A stretch of DNA of 53,957 nucleotides from Streptomyces verrucosisporus (lineage in GTDB: Bacteria; Actinomycetota; Actinomycetes; Streptomycetales; Streptomycetaceae), in assembly GCF_017114865.1 (NCBI RefSeq), contig NZ_JADEYH010000031.1, forward strand, positions 1-53,957, given 5' to 3'. Under the pieces are notes generated by a model, which searched no databases, was not told the origin of the DNA, and saw only the letters and a list, made by a program, of their open reading frames with translations. Below, in pieces: positions 43,068 through 52,585 of the stretch; the first letter of the stretch is position 1; each line of letters begins with the position of its first letter. The position numbers and the translations under genes were made by a program.

Positions 43068-43838
43068 ATGAACCGAACCCGAGCCACCGTCGGCGCGGTC
43101 GCCGCGACCCTGTTAACCGCCGGCCTCGCCGTCGGCCCGGCAGCCGCCGCCACCGCCGCCGAGGCGAAGGCCCGCGTCGGAGCCGACTGGGAAACCCAGT
43201 CGATCGTCTTCACCGCCGCCGCGGGACAGGCCAACAACCTCAACGTATTCTCCATGTACACCAGCGACGGGATCCGGCGGATCGGCTTCAGCGACGTGGT
43301 CCCGCTCGAACCGGGCGACCACTGTGCGTACTCCAGGCCCGAGGACACCACCTCCGTCGTCTGCGAACTGCCCGCCGACAGCCCCCGGCCCGACCGGATC
43401 GACGTCCTTCTCGGCGACGGCAACGACACGATCGCCGCCTTCACCCCCGGGATCGGCACCGTCAGCGGCGGCCCCGGCGACGACGAACTGCACGCCCACA
43501 CCGCACGCACGGTGCTGGGCGGCGCGGGGAACGACATGGTCATGGGGCCCGCGACCCTGCACGGCGGCGACGGCATGGACCACCTGATGGGCGACAGCGG
43601 CAACCAGCGGATGTGGGGCGGCCGTGGCGACGACATGATCGAAGGCTACGGCGGTGACGACACCGTGCACGCCGGCCCCGGCGACGACCACGCCATGGGC
43701 GGGGACGGCCGCGACATCCTCCTCGGCGGCCCCGGTGACGACACACTGGACGGCGAGGGCGGCGACGACCTCGTCTGCGGTGGCACCGGAAAGGACGTCC
43801 TCGAAGGCGGTCCCGGCCGCGACGTCGTCCTCCCGTGA
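43068..43838 (+). CDS. Secreted RTX-type calcium-binding repeat protein
   Basis: 256 aa. Signal peptide about 1-28 (RATVGAVAATLLTAGLAVG, cut near AAAATA). A non-repetitive domain at about 30-105 contains two Cys (DHCAYS, VVCELP). The C-terminal half has about ten RTX nonapeptides GGxGxDxxx (GGPGDDELH, GGAGNDMVM, GGDGRDILL, GGPGDDTLD, GGEGGDDLV-type, GGTGKDVLE), which fold into a Ca2+-loaded beta-roll. No enzyme domain was seen. A common secreted protein type in Streptomyces, of unknown role. Confidence 0.85.
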   Translation: MNRTRATVGAVAATLLTAGLAVGPAAAATAAEAKARVGADWETQSIVFTAAAGQANNLNVFSMYTSDGIRRIGFSDVVPLEPGDHCAYSRPEDTTSVVCELPADSPRPDRIDVLLGDGNDTIAAFTPGIGTVSGGPGDDELHAHTARTVLGGAGNDMVMGPATLHGGDGMDHLMGDSGNQRMWGGRGDDMIEGYGGDDTVHAGPGDDHAMGGDGRDILLGGPGDDTLDGEGGDDLVCGGTGKDVLEGGPGRDVVLP

Positions 43839-44251
43839 CGGGGCGTCTCGTTCGACGAGCCGGCGGTAGCGGATGAGGGCGCAGGCGGTACCGACGCCGG
43901 ACAGTCGGCCCGGACACCCGCGCGGTCGTTCGGTGGCGGGTGGCCGGGCCGGTGCCCGTGCGATGAGGCAACGGCCCGGCCGGTGGCCCCGGGGAGGGTT
44001 TTCCGTCACTGAGCACCCCTCACGCGTGACGGCCCGGGAGGAGCGGGGCGGCGCGTCGCGCGCCCCGCTCGGTGGCAGGATCGTCGTCCGCGACCGGTGC
44101 GCGGGGCAAACGGGGGCGGACGCGAATGTCACTTTCCCGGCAGTCGCCGGGCCGCTTTGTGCGGTGTTTGGCCGCGCTTTGAGTCGCCGCCCGCAGCATG
44201 GGGACGTGGCTCGGCAGCCACCACGTCGGAATGCGAGGCAGGAGAATCGAA
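43839..44251. other. Gap between the RTX and thioesterase genes
   Basis: About 410 nt without a supported gene; open frames here have no family motifs. It should contain the promoter of the thioesterase gene. GGCAGGAGA at 44234-44242 is the ribosome site for that gene. Confidence 0.4.
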
Positions 44252-45115
44252 TTGGGCAGCGAGTGGTTCCGAACGTACGCCCCGGCCGGGTTGGCGTCCG
44301 GCGGTACAGGCCCACGGGTACGGCTGGTCTGCTTCCCGCACGCCGGTGGCTCGGCCAGCGCCTTCGTGCCGTTCGCCCGGCTCCTGGCGCCCGTGTGCGA
44401 GGTGCTGAGCGTGCAGTACCCGGGGCGGCAGGACCGGCGGCGGCAGGAGCCGGTGCCGGACGTCGGACGGCTCGCCGGCACCATCGCCGAGGAGGTGACC
44501 CGGCACGTCCCGGAGCCATACGCCTTCTTCGGGCACAGCATGGGTGCCATCGTCGCCTATGAGACGGCCCGCCGCCTGCGGGCGGGCGGCGAGCCCGCCC
44601 CGGTGCGGCTGTTCCTGTCCGGGCGGGGCGCGCCCTCCGCCGAGCCCAGCCCGCACGACGGGCTCCGCACGGACGGCGAACTGATCGCGACCGCGGCCCG
44701 GTTGGGTGGCACCGCACCCGATCTGCTGGACGATTCGGAGGTGCGGGACATGGTCCTGCCGGCGTTGCGGGCGGACTATCGTGCCCTCGCCGACTACCGC
44801 TGGGTCCCCGGGCCCCGCCTGGACGTTCCGTTCACCGTGCTGGTCGGGGACAGCGACCCCGTGGTGACCGTCGCCGAGGCAGCCGCCTGGGAGGGCTTCA
44901 CCGCCTCGGGCACCGAGTTCCGGGTCTTCGCCGGCGGGCACTTCTACCTGAACGACCACATCGACGCCGTCGGCCGGACCATCACCGCCGCGCTCGCCGC
45001 ACCGGGTCGGCAGCCGGCGCACGCCGGGTTCCCGAGCGCGGGCGGCGGGGCGCGGACCGGATCCTCCGCCGCCCCGGGCGACGTGCCGTCGGGGCCGGGT
45101 GGCCCGTGGCAGTGA
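44252..45115 (+). CDS. Type II thioesterase
   Basis: About 287 aa from TTG 44252, chosen for the GGAGA site 7 nt upstream; ATG 44198 and 44231 lack sites. RifR-like type II thioesterase: VRLVCFPHAGGSASAFVPFARLL, YPGRQDRRRQEP, nucleophile elbow FGHSMGAIVAYE (Ser), FLSGRGAPS and the acid/His region LVGDSDPVVTVAEAAAW...GGHFYLN. Such enzymes clear mis-primed carrier proteins of NRPS/PKS systems. The C-terminal about 35 residues are a low-complexity extension. It overlaps the next gene by 10 nt. No PKS or NRPS is in the window, so its partner system is elsewhere or lost. Confidence 0.9.
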   Translation: MGSEWFRTYAPAGLASGGTGPRVRLVCFPHAGGSASAFVPFARLLAPVCEVLSVQYPGRQDRRRQEPVPDVGRLAGTIAEEVTRHVPEPYAFFGHSMGAIVAYETARRLRAGGEPAPVRLFLSGRGAPSAEPSPHDGLRTDGELIATAARLGGTAPDLLDDSEVRDMVLPALRADYRALADYRWVPGPRLDVPFTVLVGDSDPVVTVAEAAAWEGFTASGTEFRVFAGGHFYLNDHIDAVGRTITAALAAPGRQPAHAGFPSAGGGARTGSSAAPGDVPSGPGGPWQ

Positions 45116-46029
45116 CGTTCTCCCCCGAGCTGCACGGTGCGGAGGTCACCGTCTGGCCCGACGTGTGGATCGGTGCGGTGGCCACCTCGACGGGTGCGCC
45201 GCCGCCGTACATCCGAGTGACGGAAGCGGGACGCCGCGGCGCCGGCCGGCGGAGGTCGGCCGGCGGAGCCGGGGCGGGTGACGAGGACGCCTTGCTGAGT
45301 GCCGCCCGTGCCGCGCGGCGGCAGTCGGGTGTGCCGGAGGGAGAACTGGACCTCGTCATCCACGCCCCTGCCGGGGACGCGGGTGGGCCGGACGGCACCG
45401 CCGCCGCGGTGGTGCGCGGACTCGGGTGTCCGCGAGCCACCGCCTGGGAGGTGCGGCGGCCGGCCGGCGGCCCGCTGGTGGCACTGCACCTGGCGGCGCA
45501 GTACGTGTCGGGGCGGGCCCCGACGTCGCTGACAGCCCTGGTCACCACCGAGGGCAGAGGTCCGGCGCTCCCCGGCCGGCCTTCCGCGAGGCAGGCGACC
45601 GGGCTCGTGCTGACGGCGTCGGCGGGCGTGGCGCGCGTGCTGGCGACCGCCCTGCTGGGCGGCCCGCCCCACGGATCCCTCCTCCGCTCCGACCTCGCCT
45701 GGCGCGTGCCCGAGCGGCGGACGCCCCGCCGACGCAGGGGAGGTGATCGCCCTGACGCGGCCGTGGCGGCCGGACTCGGGGAGCGACAGCGCGAGGTGAC
45801 GCGACAGGCGCTGGCCGCCTGCGGGCGCGCGACGGACGACACCGTACGGTTCCTGCCGCCTCCGACCGAAAGCGAGCCTTCACGCGATGAGCAACTCGGT
45901 GCGTTGAAAGGGCGGTTGGAGCAGGCTGAAGCCCGGCGCCGCGAGACGCTCGTGCTGGTCGGCGGGGACGCGGGCGGTGTCGCGTGCGCCGTCGTGGAGC
46001 TGCCGTCCGTAGTTGGATGGTCGCTCTAG
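45106..46029 (+). CDS. KASIII-like protein lacking the catalytic cysteine
   Basis: 307 aa, weakly like beta-ketoacyl-ACP synthase III: AARAARRQSGVPEGELDLVIHAP, GCPRATAWEVRRPAGGPLVALHLAAQYVSG, the LTALVTTEGRGP segment, and a C-terminal ETLVLVGGDAGGVACAVVEL. Where KASIII enzymes have A-C-x-G, this protein has RPAGG, so the nucleophile Cys appears to be absent. The usual His and Asn of the triad were not recognised either. It is coupled to the type II thioesterase by a 10-nt overlap. It may be a non-catalytic partner, an acyltransferase-like homologue or a decaying gene. Confidence 0.55.
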   Translation: MAVTFSPELHGAEVTVWPDVWIGAVATSTGAPPPYIRVTEAGRRGAGRRRSAGGAGAGDEDALLSAARAARRQSGVPEGELDLVIHAPAGDAGGPDGTAAAVVRGLGCPRATAWEVRRPAGGPLVALHLAAQYVSGRAPTSLTALVTTEGRGPALPGRPSARQATGLVLTASAGVARVLATALLGGPPHGSLLRSDLAWRVPERRTPRRRRGGDRPDAAVAAGLGERQREVTRQALAACGRATDDTVRFLPPPTESEPSRDEQLGALKGRLEQAEARRRETLVLVGGDAGGVACAVVELPSVVGWSL

Positions 46030-46258
46030 TCCTACGCATGATTTTTTGTGTTCTTGACTGATCCCCATCCCTCACCAGTGGAGATCCGGACATATTCCAG
46101 TGAATCGCACCCCGGTTCGACCGCTTTTGTTCCACATTAAAGATCGTTTCAAGCTGTACAAACAACTGTGCTGATGGTTTCTTGAGACCTGACCGGACGC
46201 TGGCTGAAAAGGGCGTTCGTTCTAGTCGGCGTCAGGCGATGCTGTGGGGGGCTCAGCA
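46030..46258 (+). promoter_or_regulatory. AT-rich upstream region of the IS701-like gene
   Basis: 230 nt, around half A+T in a region otherwise over 70% GC. It includes an ATTTTTTG run at about 46040 and TTGACTGA at about 46055. Probably a promoter and regulator-binding region, as expected near SARP genes. The boundaries were judged by eye. Confidence 0.5.
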
Positions 46259-47356
46259 ATGTGGCATGCAGAAGCGCATGCGCGTACGGAACGGGGACCG
46301 TACGTACCGGCATCACTGATCGACGAAGCGGGCGATGACCTGTTCGCCTCCCTGATGCGCAGCGGGTACCGGCCCAAGGCCGGGCGTTATGTGCGATCCC
46401 TGCTGGACGCACCGGGACCGAAGACCTTACGGGCCGTAGGCGCCCAGTGGGGCGGCACTGCGGCCGCCCAGCGGGTGCACCACTTCATCACCGCGTCCCC
46501 GTGGGACTGGCGGCCGGTGCGGCGAGCCCTCGCCCGGTACGCACTGCGGACGCTGTCGCCGCGGGCCCTGGTGGCCGCCCCCGCCCTCCTCGAGCGCGCG
46601 GCCCGCCCGCAGGGGCCGGGTCCGCAGGCGCTGGGGGCCTGGCTGACGTCGGCTGCGGGAACCGTTCCCGTGGACTGGTGCCTGATGCCGCTGCGACGGT
46701 TCGGCGGCACGGCCGGCGGATGTCTGTCCGGCCGCGCCCCGACGGCGGCCGGCGACCCGCACCTCCTGGACGCGGTTACCGGCGCCACCGGCCTGCTGCC
46801 GCCCTGGGAAGGCCCCGTCGTCGTCGACGCCGATGTGCTCGACGCTCCCGCCCTCGCCCATCGGCTCGGGCGGCACGGGTATCGTTTCCTCATCCGGACC
46901 ACCCCCGGCACCGCGCTGCGGGTCCACCGGGGCCTGCCCCCACGGCACGACGCCCCGGCGCGCACGGCCGCCGAAGTCGCCGATGCGCTGAGCGGGCTGC
47001 GGCGCCCCGTCCGCCTGCGCGGCGCCCCCGTGACAGCGGTGGCCGTCCCGGTCGTCACCGGCCGTCCCTCCCCCGGGCTGCTGCTGCTCGGGGAGTGGGA
47101 GAGCGCGCGGCGGCCCCGCGCGCTGTGGCTGACCAACATCCGCTCCCTGCCCCTGCCGGCGCTGGTCCGCCTCACCCGACTGCGGGACCGCATCCGGCAG
47201 GACACGGCCGACCTCACCGAACCGCTCGGTCTGCGCGACTACGCCGGGCGGTCCTACGGCGGCTGCCACCGCCGCCTCACCCTCGTCTCCGCGGCCCATC
47301 TCCTGACCGTCGTGCACAGATCGGCCGTGGGCCCACCACGTCCCCGCCCCGCGTGA
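46259..47356 (+). CDS. IS701-family transposase-like protein, catalytic residues doubtful
   Basis: About 365 aa from ATG 46259 (GGGGGG 7 nt upstream). The N-terminal domain is typical of IS701 transposases: DLFASLMRSGYRPKAGRYVRSLL, LRAVGAQWGG, RVHHFITASPWDWRPVRRAL. In the DDE core the usual first motif (V-x-D-G-T-x-x-K-x-G) reads VDWCLMPLRRFGG, and the second reads VVVDADVLDAPALAHRLGRHGYRF. The third region (RLRDRIRQDTADLTEPLGL) lacks the normal E-x6-E pattern. No terminal repeats were noticed. It may be a domesticated relative, as found next to SARP genes in some clusters, or a decaying transposase. Confidence 0.7.
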   Translation: MWHAEAHARTERGPYVPASLIDEAGDDLFASLMRSGYRPKAGRYVRSLLDAPGPKTLRAVGAQWGGTAAAQRVHHFITASPWDWRPVRRALARYALRTLSPRALVAAPALLERAARPQGPGPQALGAWLTSAAGTVPVDWCLMPLRRFGGTAGGCLSGRAPTAAGDPHLLDAVTGATGLLPPWEGPVVVDADVLDAPALAHRLGRHGYRFLIRTTPGTALRVHRGLPPRHDAPARTAAEVADALSGLRRPVRLRGAPVTAVAVPVVTGRPSPGLLLLGEWESARRPRALWLTNIRSLPLPALVRLTRLRDRIRQDTADLTEPLGLRDYAGRSYGGCHRRLTLVSAAHLLTVVHRSAVGPPRPRPA

Positions 47357-47496
47357 CCCCGTGCCGCGGCCGGCCGGACGGCAGACCCCGGCCCCGGAAC
47401 GCGCCCCCACACCCGTCTCCCGCCGCACCGATTCTGCGGAAACCCAACCTGGTCCCCGACATGAGCACCGGCCGTACCGGAACAGGAGCGTGAGTT

Positions 47497-48284
47497 GTGA
47501 AGTTCAGGCTCAGCGGACCTTTCGAAGTCGTCACCGACGACGGAAGGGTACACGCGCCCAGAGCCCCCAAGGTCTCCCGGCTCCTGGCCGTCCTCGCGCT
47601 CCAGCCGCGCACCCCGGTCGCCGCCGGCACCCTCGTCCGCGAGCTGTGGGGCGACGCCCCCCGGCCGGTGCCCTCCGGACCCTGCAGACGCACGTGTACC
47701 ACGCGCGCAGGATGCTGGCCGACCTCCCCTGCCCGCCCGGCCGCCCACTGCTGGTGACCGACGGCCCGGGCTACCGGCTCGACGTGGACGACGACGTCGA
47801 CGCCCGCGTCTTCGAAGTCCTCGTCCGCCGCGCGCAGGGCGAACGGGACGCCCAACTCCTCGACGCGGCCTCCCACCATGTCACCCAGGCCCTGAACCTG
47901 TGGCGCGGGCCGCTGCTGAGCAACCTGCCGGTCGGCTCGGTCCTCGCGGGCCGCACCGTCTGCCTGGAGGAACTGCGCATCCGTGCCCTGGAACTACGCG
48001 TGGAGATCGGCGCGGCACGGGGCCGGTTCCGGCACATGCTGCCCGACCTGCGCGCCCTGGTCGAGGAGTACCCGTTGCACGAATGGTTCCACGGCCAGCT
48101 CATCCAGGCGCTGCACCAGGTGGGCCGCCGGGCCGAGGCACTGCGGGCCTACCGCAACCTGTACGCCGTCCTCCGCGCCGAGCTGGGCCTGGAACCCTCC
48201 GCCGAGCCGAGACGGCTGCACGCGGAGATCCTCGGCCAAGCCTCTGCCACCGAGCTGCGCCGGGCGGCCCGCGAGGCCGCCTGA
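47497..48284 (+). pseudogene. SARP-family regulator, frameshifted
   Basis: It begins MKFRLSGPFEVVTDDG, with the DNA-binding domain APKVSRLLAVLALQPRTPV and LVRELWGDAP. The frame then breaks at a C-run (47657-47662) and continues in another frame as ALRTLQTHVYHARRMLADL, with the activation domain ALNLWRGPLLSNLPVG and LIQALHQVGRRAEALRAYRNL. One extra C would restore about 262 aa. Either a real inactivating indel or a homopolymer error in the assembly. It lies downstream of the IS701-like gene, same strand. Confidence 0.8.
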
Positions 48285-48534
48285 CCGCCGTACCCCACCC
48301 GTCGTCGACGACCTCGCCCATGCGCGCAACGCCGTGCGTCAGGGCCGTCCAGGAGCCGCGGGCGGCACAGGCCCACCACCTTTGGACCGGCTTTGACCGT
48401 CCTTGCGCCCACCGAGACCGAGGGGCCGGACTATGGCGTCCGAGCTCCTGCTGGTGACCGGGGCCGTCATCCGACGGCTCGGTCCCGGTCCGAGCCACCG
48501 TGTGGACATCCGTGCTGTACCCAAGGGGGAAGCC

Positions 48535-50713
48535 ATGCAATTCCGCGTACTGGGTCCGCTGGAAGTGACCGATCAGAACAAACCGGTGGTGCTCCGCGGC
48601 ACCAAGCAACGGGCCACCCTCGGGTTCCTGTTGCTGCAGACCAACCGGGTGGTACCCGTCAGCCAGTCGCTGAACGCGCTGTGGGGCATCGACGAGGCGC
48701 CCACGACGGCACGCAAGATCCTGCAGAACGCGGTGTACGGCATTCGCGGGTTCCTGTCCCCCCCGGTCCGCCTCCTCGCTGCCCGACACCTACGCCCAGA
48801 CCCGGCCGGCCCTGCTCACCCAGCCCGCCGGCTACATGATGCGCGTGGCGCCCGAGCACGTGGACGTGCACCGCTTCCACCGGCAGGTGGCCCAGGGGCG
48901 GGAAAAGCGGACGCAGGGTGCGCCGGAGCAGGCGGCGGCCCTGCTGCGCGAGACGCTCGCCCTGTGGCGCGGGCCCGCCCTGGCCGATCTGGTGGAGGCC
49001 GGCATCGACTGGCCGGAACTGGCCGCGCTGGAGAAGACGCGGCTCAACGTCATGGAGGACTACTTCGACGCCCAGCTGGCCTGCGGGCGCCACTACGAGA
49101 TCATGTCCGAGCTGGAGACCATGGTGCAGGCCGAACCGCTGCGGGAGAGGTCCTGCGGCCAGCTGATGCTCGCCCTGTACCGGTGCGGGCGGCAGGCCGA
49201 CGCCCTCAACGCCTACACCCGGGTACGGGCCGAACTCGTCGAGAACCTGGGGCTGGAGCCGGCCCGCGAACTGCAGGACCTCCAGCAGGCGATTCTCACC
49301 CAGGACCTGTCGCTCTCCCCCGGACGGGGCAGTCCGCTGCCCGGCCCCGGCGGCGAGGCGGGGGCCCGTGAGAGCGTCCACGGGGGCGTGATCACCACCA
49401 CGCCCGCCCCCACCGCACCGCCCCGCCCGGCGCTCGCCCGCACTCCGGCACCGCGCCCCACCGACCCCGCCCGCCACAGCGTCGGCATCCTGGCCGTGCG
49501 CACTCGGCTGGCACCCTCGCTGGGCGGCGGTGCCCAGGAGAACCTCGACGACCTCCTGGACGGCACCAGCCTGATGGTGCGGGAGCAGATCGAGCGGTTC
49601 GGCGGCAAGGTGACGGCGTCCATCGGGTCGGTTTCGCTGGCGCTGTTCGGCCTCGACAACCCGGCGGAGGAGGATCTGAGCCGGGCCGTGCTCGCCGCGC
49701 TCGCCATCCGCGAGATGCTCGACATCGGTGCGGAACCCTCCCAGCTGGCAGTGAACGCCGCCGTGACGGCGGGCGACGTGCTGCTTCGCTACGGTGACCC
49801 CGGCGACGCGCCGACGGTCGTCGGCACCGCCCTGGACGAGTGCCACGCGCTGCTCTCCGCCGTGCCCACCGGCGAGGTCTGGGTCCACGAGAAGGTGTGC
49901 CACGCCACCGTCGACACCATCACCTACCGAAAGCTGGAGGAGACGCCCCACCTGTGGCGGGCGACGGAGCGCCGGCGGTCCACCGCCGACCGGCCGGATG
50001 GCCAGGGCGCGGGACAGACCTGGGAACTCGACGTGCTGTGCGGTCTGGTGCGGCGGACCTGGCACCGGTCGGTGCCGCACCTGGTCACCGTTCTCGGCGA
50101 GGCGAGCAGCGGCAAGAGCCGACTGCTGGACGACTTCCGCAGGTAGACCGCGCACCAGCCGGACGCGGTGCTGTTCCTGACCGGGCGCACGCCGTCGGCG
50201 CCCGACGACGACTCGCTGCGTGCGCAGGCGGAGATGCTGTCCGCCTACTGCGGCGTCCGCCCCGGCGAGGACGGCACGGCCGCCCTGGTGCGCAAGGTGC
50301 GACCGCTGTTCCGGTCGGAGCTGGACGTGGAGTCGAGGGTGTCCCGGCTCGCGCCGCTGGTCGGCGGGGCGCCGGAACCGGCCGACGGCACCACCGACGA
50401 CGACCGGCTCGCCGACATCCTGCACGCCTGGCACACCTTCTTCCAGGAGGTGGCGCGCCGAAAACCGGTCGTCCTGGCCCTGGAGGACCTGCACTGGGCC
50501 TCGGACCGGGTGCTGGAGGCCATCGAGGAGTTCGCCAACTCCGCCCGGCCGTGCCGGCTGTTCGTGGTCGCCGTCGCGGGCCCGGAACTGCTGCTGCGCC
50601 GGCCGTCGTGGGCCGGCGGGCGGCAGCACGCGACCACGGTGACCCTGGACCACCCCGAACGCATCACCACCGAACACCTGGTGGAGTTACTGCGGTCCGC
50701 CGCCAGTAACTAG
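48535..50713 (+). pseudogene. Large SARP regulator with ATPase domain, broken in three ways
   Basis: It starts MQFRVLGPLEVTDQN (AAGGGGGAAG upstream), a SARP DNA-binding domain. The frame breaks at the C-run 48758-48764; removing one C joins it to LPDTYAQTRPALLTQPAGYM and the activation domain (LRETLALWRGPALADLVEAG, LMLALYRCGRQADALNAY). Next comes a cyclase-like region (LMVREQIERFGGKVTASIGSVSLALFG) and a P-loop VLGEASSGKSRLL. A TAG at 50144-50146 stops the frame in the ATPase domain, which then continues (PVVLALEDLHWASDRVLEAI). The sequence ends at 50713, where the rest of the ATPase/TPR part should be, next to an IS110 element. Confidence 0.8.
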
Positions 50714-50985
50714 ACCCCGGTAATCCAGACCACCGCCTCCGCCCCCCCGTTACCGTCTTCGTTGGCTCCGCAATGGGGCCTCCGGCCTTCGGGTCCGGCA
50801 TGACTTCCCCCTCCTGTTGTTGATGATCCGGGGGTGGTGTCACCGGGCCCGGAGGCATCGACGGACCGCTGATGAGGGGCTTGAGCACCGGCTTCACCCA
50901 AGACCGGAAGAGCTCTCCGTAACGTGGATGTGGCAGCTCGATGCCCTGGCATGGCCGGACGAAAGCGTGATGGAGGGGCCTGCAC
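50714..50985 (+). mobile_element. Left non-coding part of the IS110 element
   Basis: 272 nt between the broken SARP gene and the IS110 transposase start. In IS110 elements of this layout the region upstream of the transposase encodes the structured bridge RNA and the promoter. Several GC-rich stem possibilities exist, but no structure was derived here. The exact left end is unknown; it should be near 50700-50750, where the SARP homology stops. Confidence 0.45.
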
Positions 50986-52180
50986 GTGATCGACACCGGC
51001 GGCATCGACGTCTTCCTCGGCCTGGACGTCGGCAAGGGCGAACACCACGCCACCGCCGTTACCCCAGCCGGAAAGAAGGCGTTCGACAAGCGCCTGCCCA
51101 ACACCGAGCCCAAGCTGCGTGAGCTGTTCGCGAAACTGCAGGCCAAGCACGGCACCGTGCTGGTCGTGGTCGACCAGCCGGCCTCGATCGGCGCCCTGCC
51201 ACTGGCGGTCGCGAGGGACATGGGCTGTCCGGTCGCCTATCTGCCAGGGCTGACGATGCGGCGGATCGCCGACCTCTACCCCGGCGAGGCGAAGACTGAC
51301 GCGAAGGACGCGTTCATCATCGCGGACGCGGCCCGAGCCATGCCGCACACGCTGCGGGCCATCGACGGCGAGGGCGAGACGATCGCCGAGCTGGAGATGA
51401 TCGCCGGGTTCGACGACGATCTGGCCGGCGAAGCCACCCGAGTCGCGAACCGGCTGCACGGCCTGCTGACCCAGATCCATCCCTCGCTGGAACGGGTCCT
51501 GGGACCGCGGTTGCAGCACCCGGCCGTTCTCACCCTGCTGGAACGGTTCGGCTCACCGGCACAGATACGCAAAGCTGGCAGACGGCGCCTGGTCACCCTG
51601 CCGCGAACGAAGGCCCCGTGGATGGCCGAGCGACTGGTCGAGGACATCTTCACCGCCCTGGACGAGCAGACCGTCACCGTCCCGGGGACCGAGGCGGCCG
51701 CACTGATCGCCCCGAGCCTCGCTCACCGCCGTCCTCGACCAACGCAAACCGCTGGCCACAAGGATCGAGGAACTCCTGGACGCCCACCCTCTTTCCAAGG
51801 TCCTGACCTCGATGCCGGGCATCGGCGTCAGGACCGGAGCCCGGATCCTGATCGAGGTCGGCGACGGCAGCACCTTCCCAACCGCCGGCCATCTCGCCGC
51901 CTACGCAGGGCTCGCCCCGGCAACCCGGAGCTCAGGCTCCTCGATCTGCGGCGAACAACCGTCCAGGAGGGGAAACAAGCAGCTCAAACGGGCCTTCTTC
52001 CTCTCCGCGTTCGCCGCTCTGAGCGACCCGGCCTCGCGGGCCTACTACGACAAGAAGATCGCTCAGGGCAAGCACCACACCCAGGCCCTGCTCTGCCTCG
52101 CCAGACGCCGGGCCGACGTTCTCTTCGCGATGCTCCGCGACGGAACCTTCTACGAACCCCAACCGGCTGCGGCCAGGTGA
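50986..52180 (+). pseudogene. IS110-family transposase, frameshifted
   Basis: N-terminal RuvC-like DEDD domain: VFLGLDVGKGEHHATAV (first Asp), LVVVDQPASIGAL and EAKTDAKDAFIIADAARAM. The frame shifts at about 51710-51725: the correct continuation SLTAVLDQRKPLATRIEELLDAHPL lies one base over. It leads to the C-terminal Tnp20 domain, LTSMPGIGVRTGARILIEVG and YAGLAPATRSSGSS with the likely catalytic Ser, then RGNKQLKRAFFLSAFAAL. A single indel is enough to inactivate it. Full length would be about 397 aa. Confidence 0.9.
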
Positions 52181-52196
52181 GGAGTGCAGCCCCCGG

Positions 52197-52430
52197 TCAG
52201 TCTTCCGGCCGAAGCCTCTGACGAGCCGCCTCAAGCCGCTCGTCATAGTCGGACGCGAACAGCTCAGGAAGCGTCTTGTCGAGCGTTCCGGCGATCCGAT
52301 GGATCGGCGCCCAAACCGCCGGATCGTCGACAACCTGGCTGAGGTCCGTCATCTGGAGCTTCTCCAGCCAGTGCGACAGCACCAGTGCCTCGTCACTCGT
52401 GAGCTTAATCGTGACCTGGCTATCACCCAT
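52197..52430 (-). CDS. Small hypothetical protein
   Basis: 77 aa: MGDSQVTIKLTSDEALVLSHWL, then MTDLSQVVDDPAVWAPIHRIAG and a C-terminal DYDERLEAARQRL. Acidic, helical, no signal peptide. I do not recognise the family, though similar small proteins occur in Streptomyces. The ATG at 52430 lies inside the end of a 25-codon upstream frame, so it may be translationally coupled. Confidence 0.65.
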   Translation of the reverse strand: MGDSQVTIKLTSDEALVLSHWLEKLQMTDLSQVVDDPAVWAPIHRIAGTLDKTLPELFASDYDERLEAARQRLRPED

Positions 52431-52500
52431 GCACACCCCTACGGTTCGGCCCGCCCTCAACCACACGAACCTGCTTGCCTTCGACCTTGACCAAACACAT
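52423..52500 (-). CDS. 25-residue upstream open reading frame
   Basis: MCLVKVEGKQVRVVEGGP then NRRGVHG, stop. It has an excellent GGAGGG site 7 nt before the ATG at 52500, and its end overlaps the start of the 77-aa gene by 8 nt. The strong ribosome site and the overlap argue for translation, perhaps to couple the downstream gene. It is too short for a family assignment. Confidence 0.5.
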   Translation of the reverse strand: MCLVKVEGKQVRVVEGGPNRRGVHG

Positions 52501-52521
52501 AGGGGCACCCTCCGTGGGGAC

Positions 52522-52568
52522 ACGGCCTCGTCGGCCGGTGCCGCAGTGGCACCGGCCGACGAGGCCGT
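52522..52568 (-). terminator. Very strong hairpin after the TetR gene
   Basis: A perfect 21-bp stem: arms 52522-52542 and 52548-52568 (ACGGCCTCGTCGGCC... paired with ...GGCCGACGAGGCCGT) around a GCAGT loop. It lies 18 nt after the TetR stop and 22 nt upstream of the 25-codon frame. Likely a terminator for the TetR gene. Confidence 0.8.
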
Positions 52569-52585
52569 TCCGCAGGACAATCGTC

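Noticed and set aside
43872..43915. Similarity of about 30 bp to the middle of the spermidine synthase-like gene (GACGCCGGACAG-CGGCCC)
   Set aside because: Too short and isolated; a common GC-rich codon string could explain it, and no further homology surrounds it.
48659..50677. 672-codon open frame on the minus strand
   Set aside because: Antisense to the broken SARP/ATPase gene. It stays open only because the other strand is GC-rich coding sequence.
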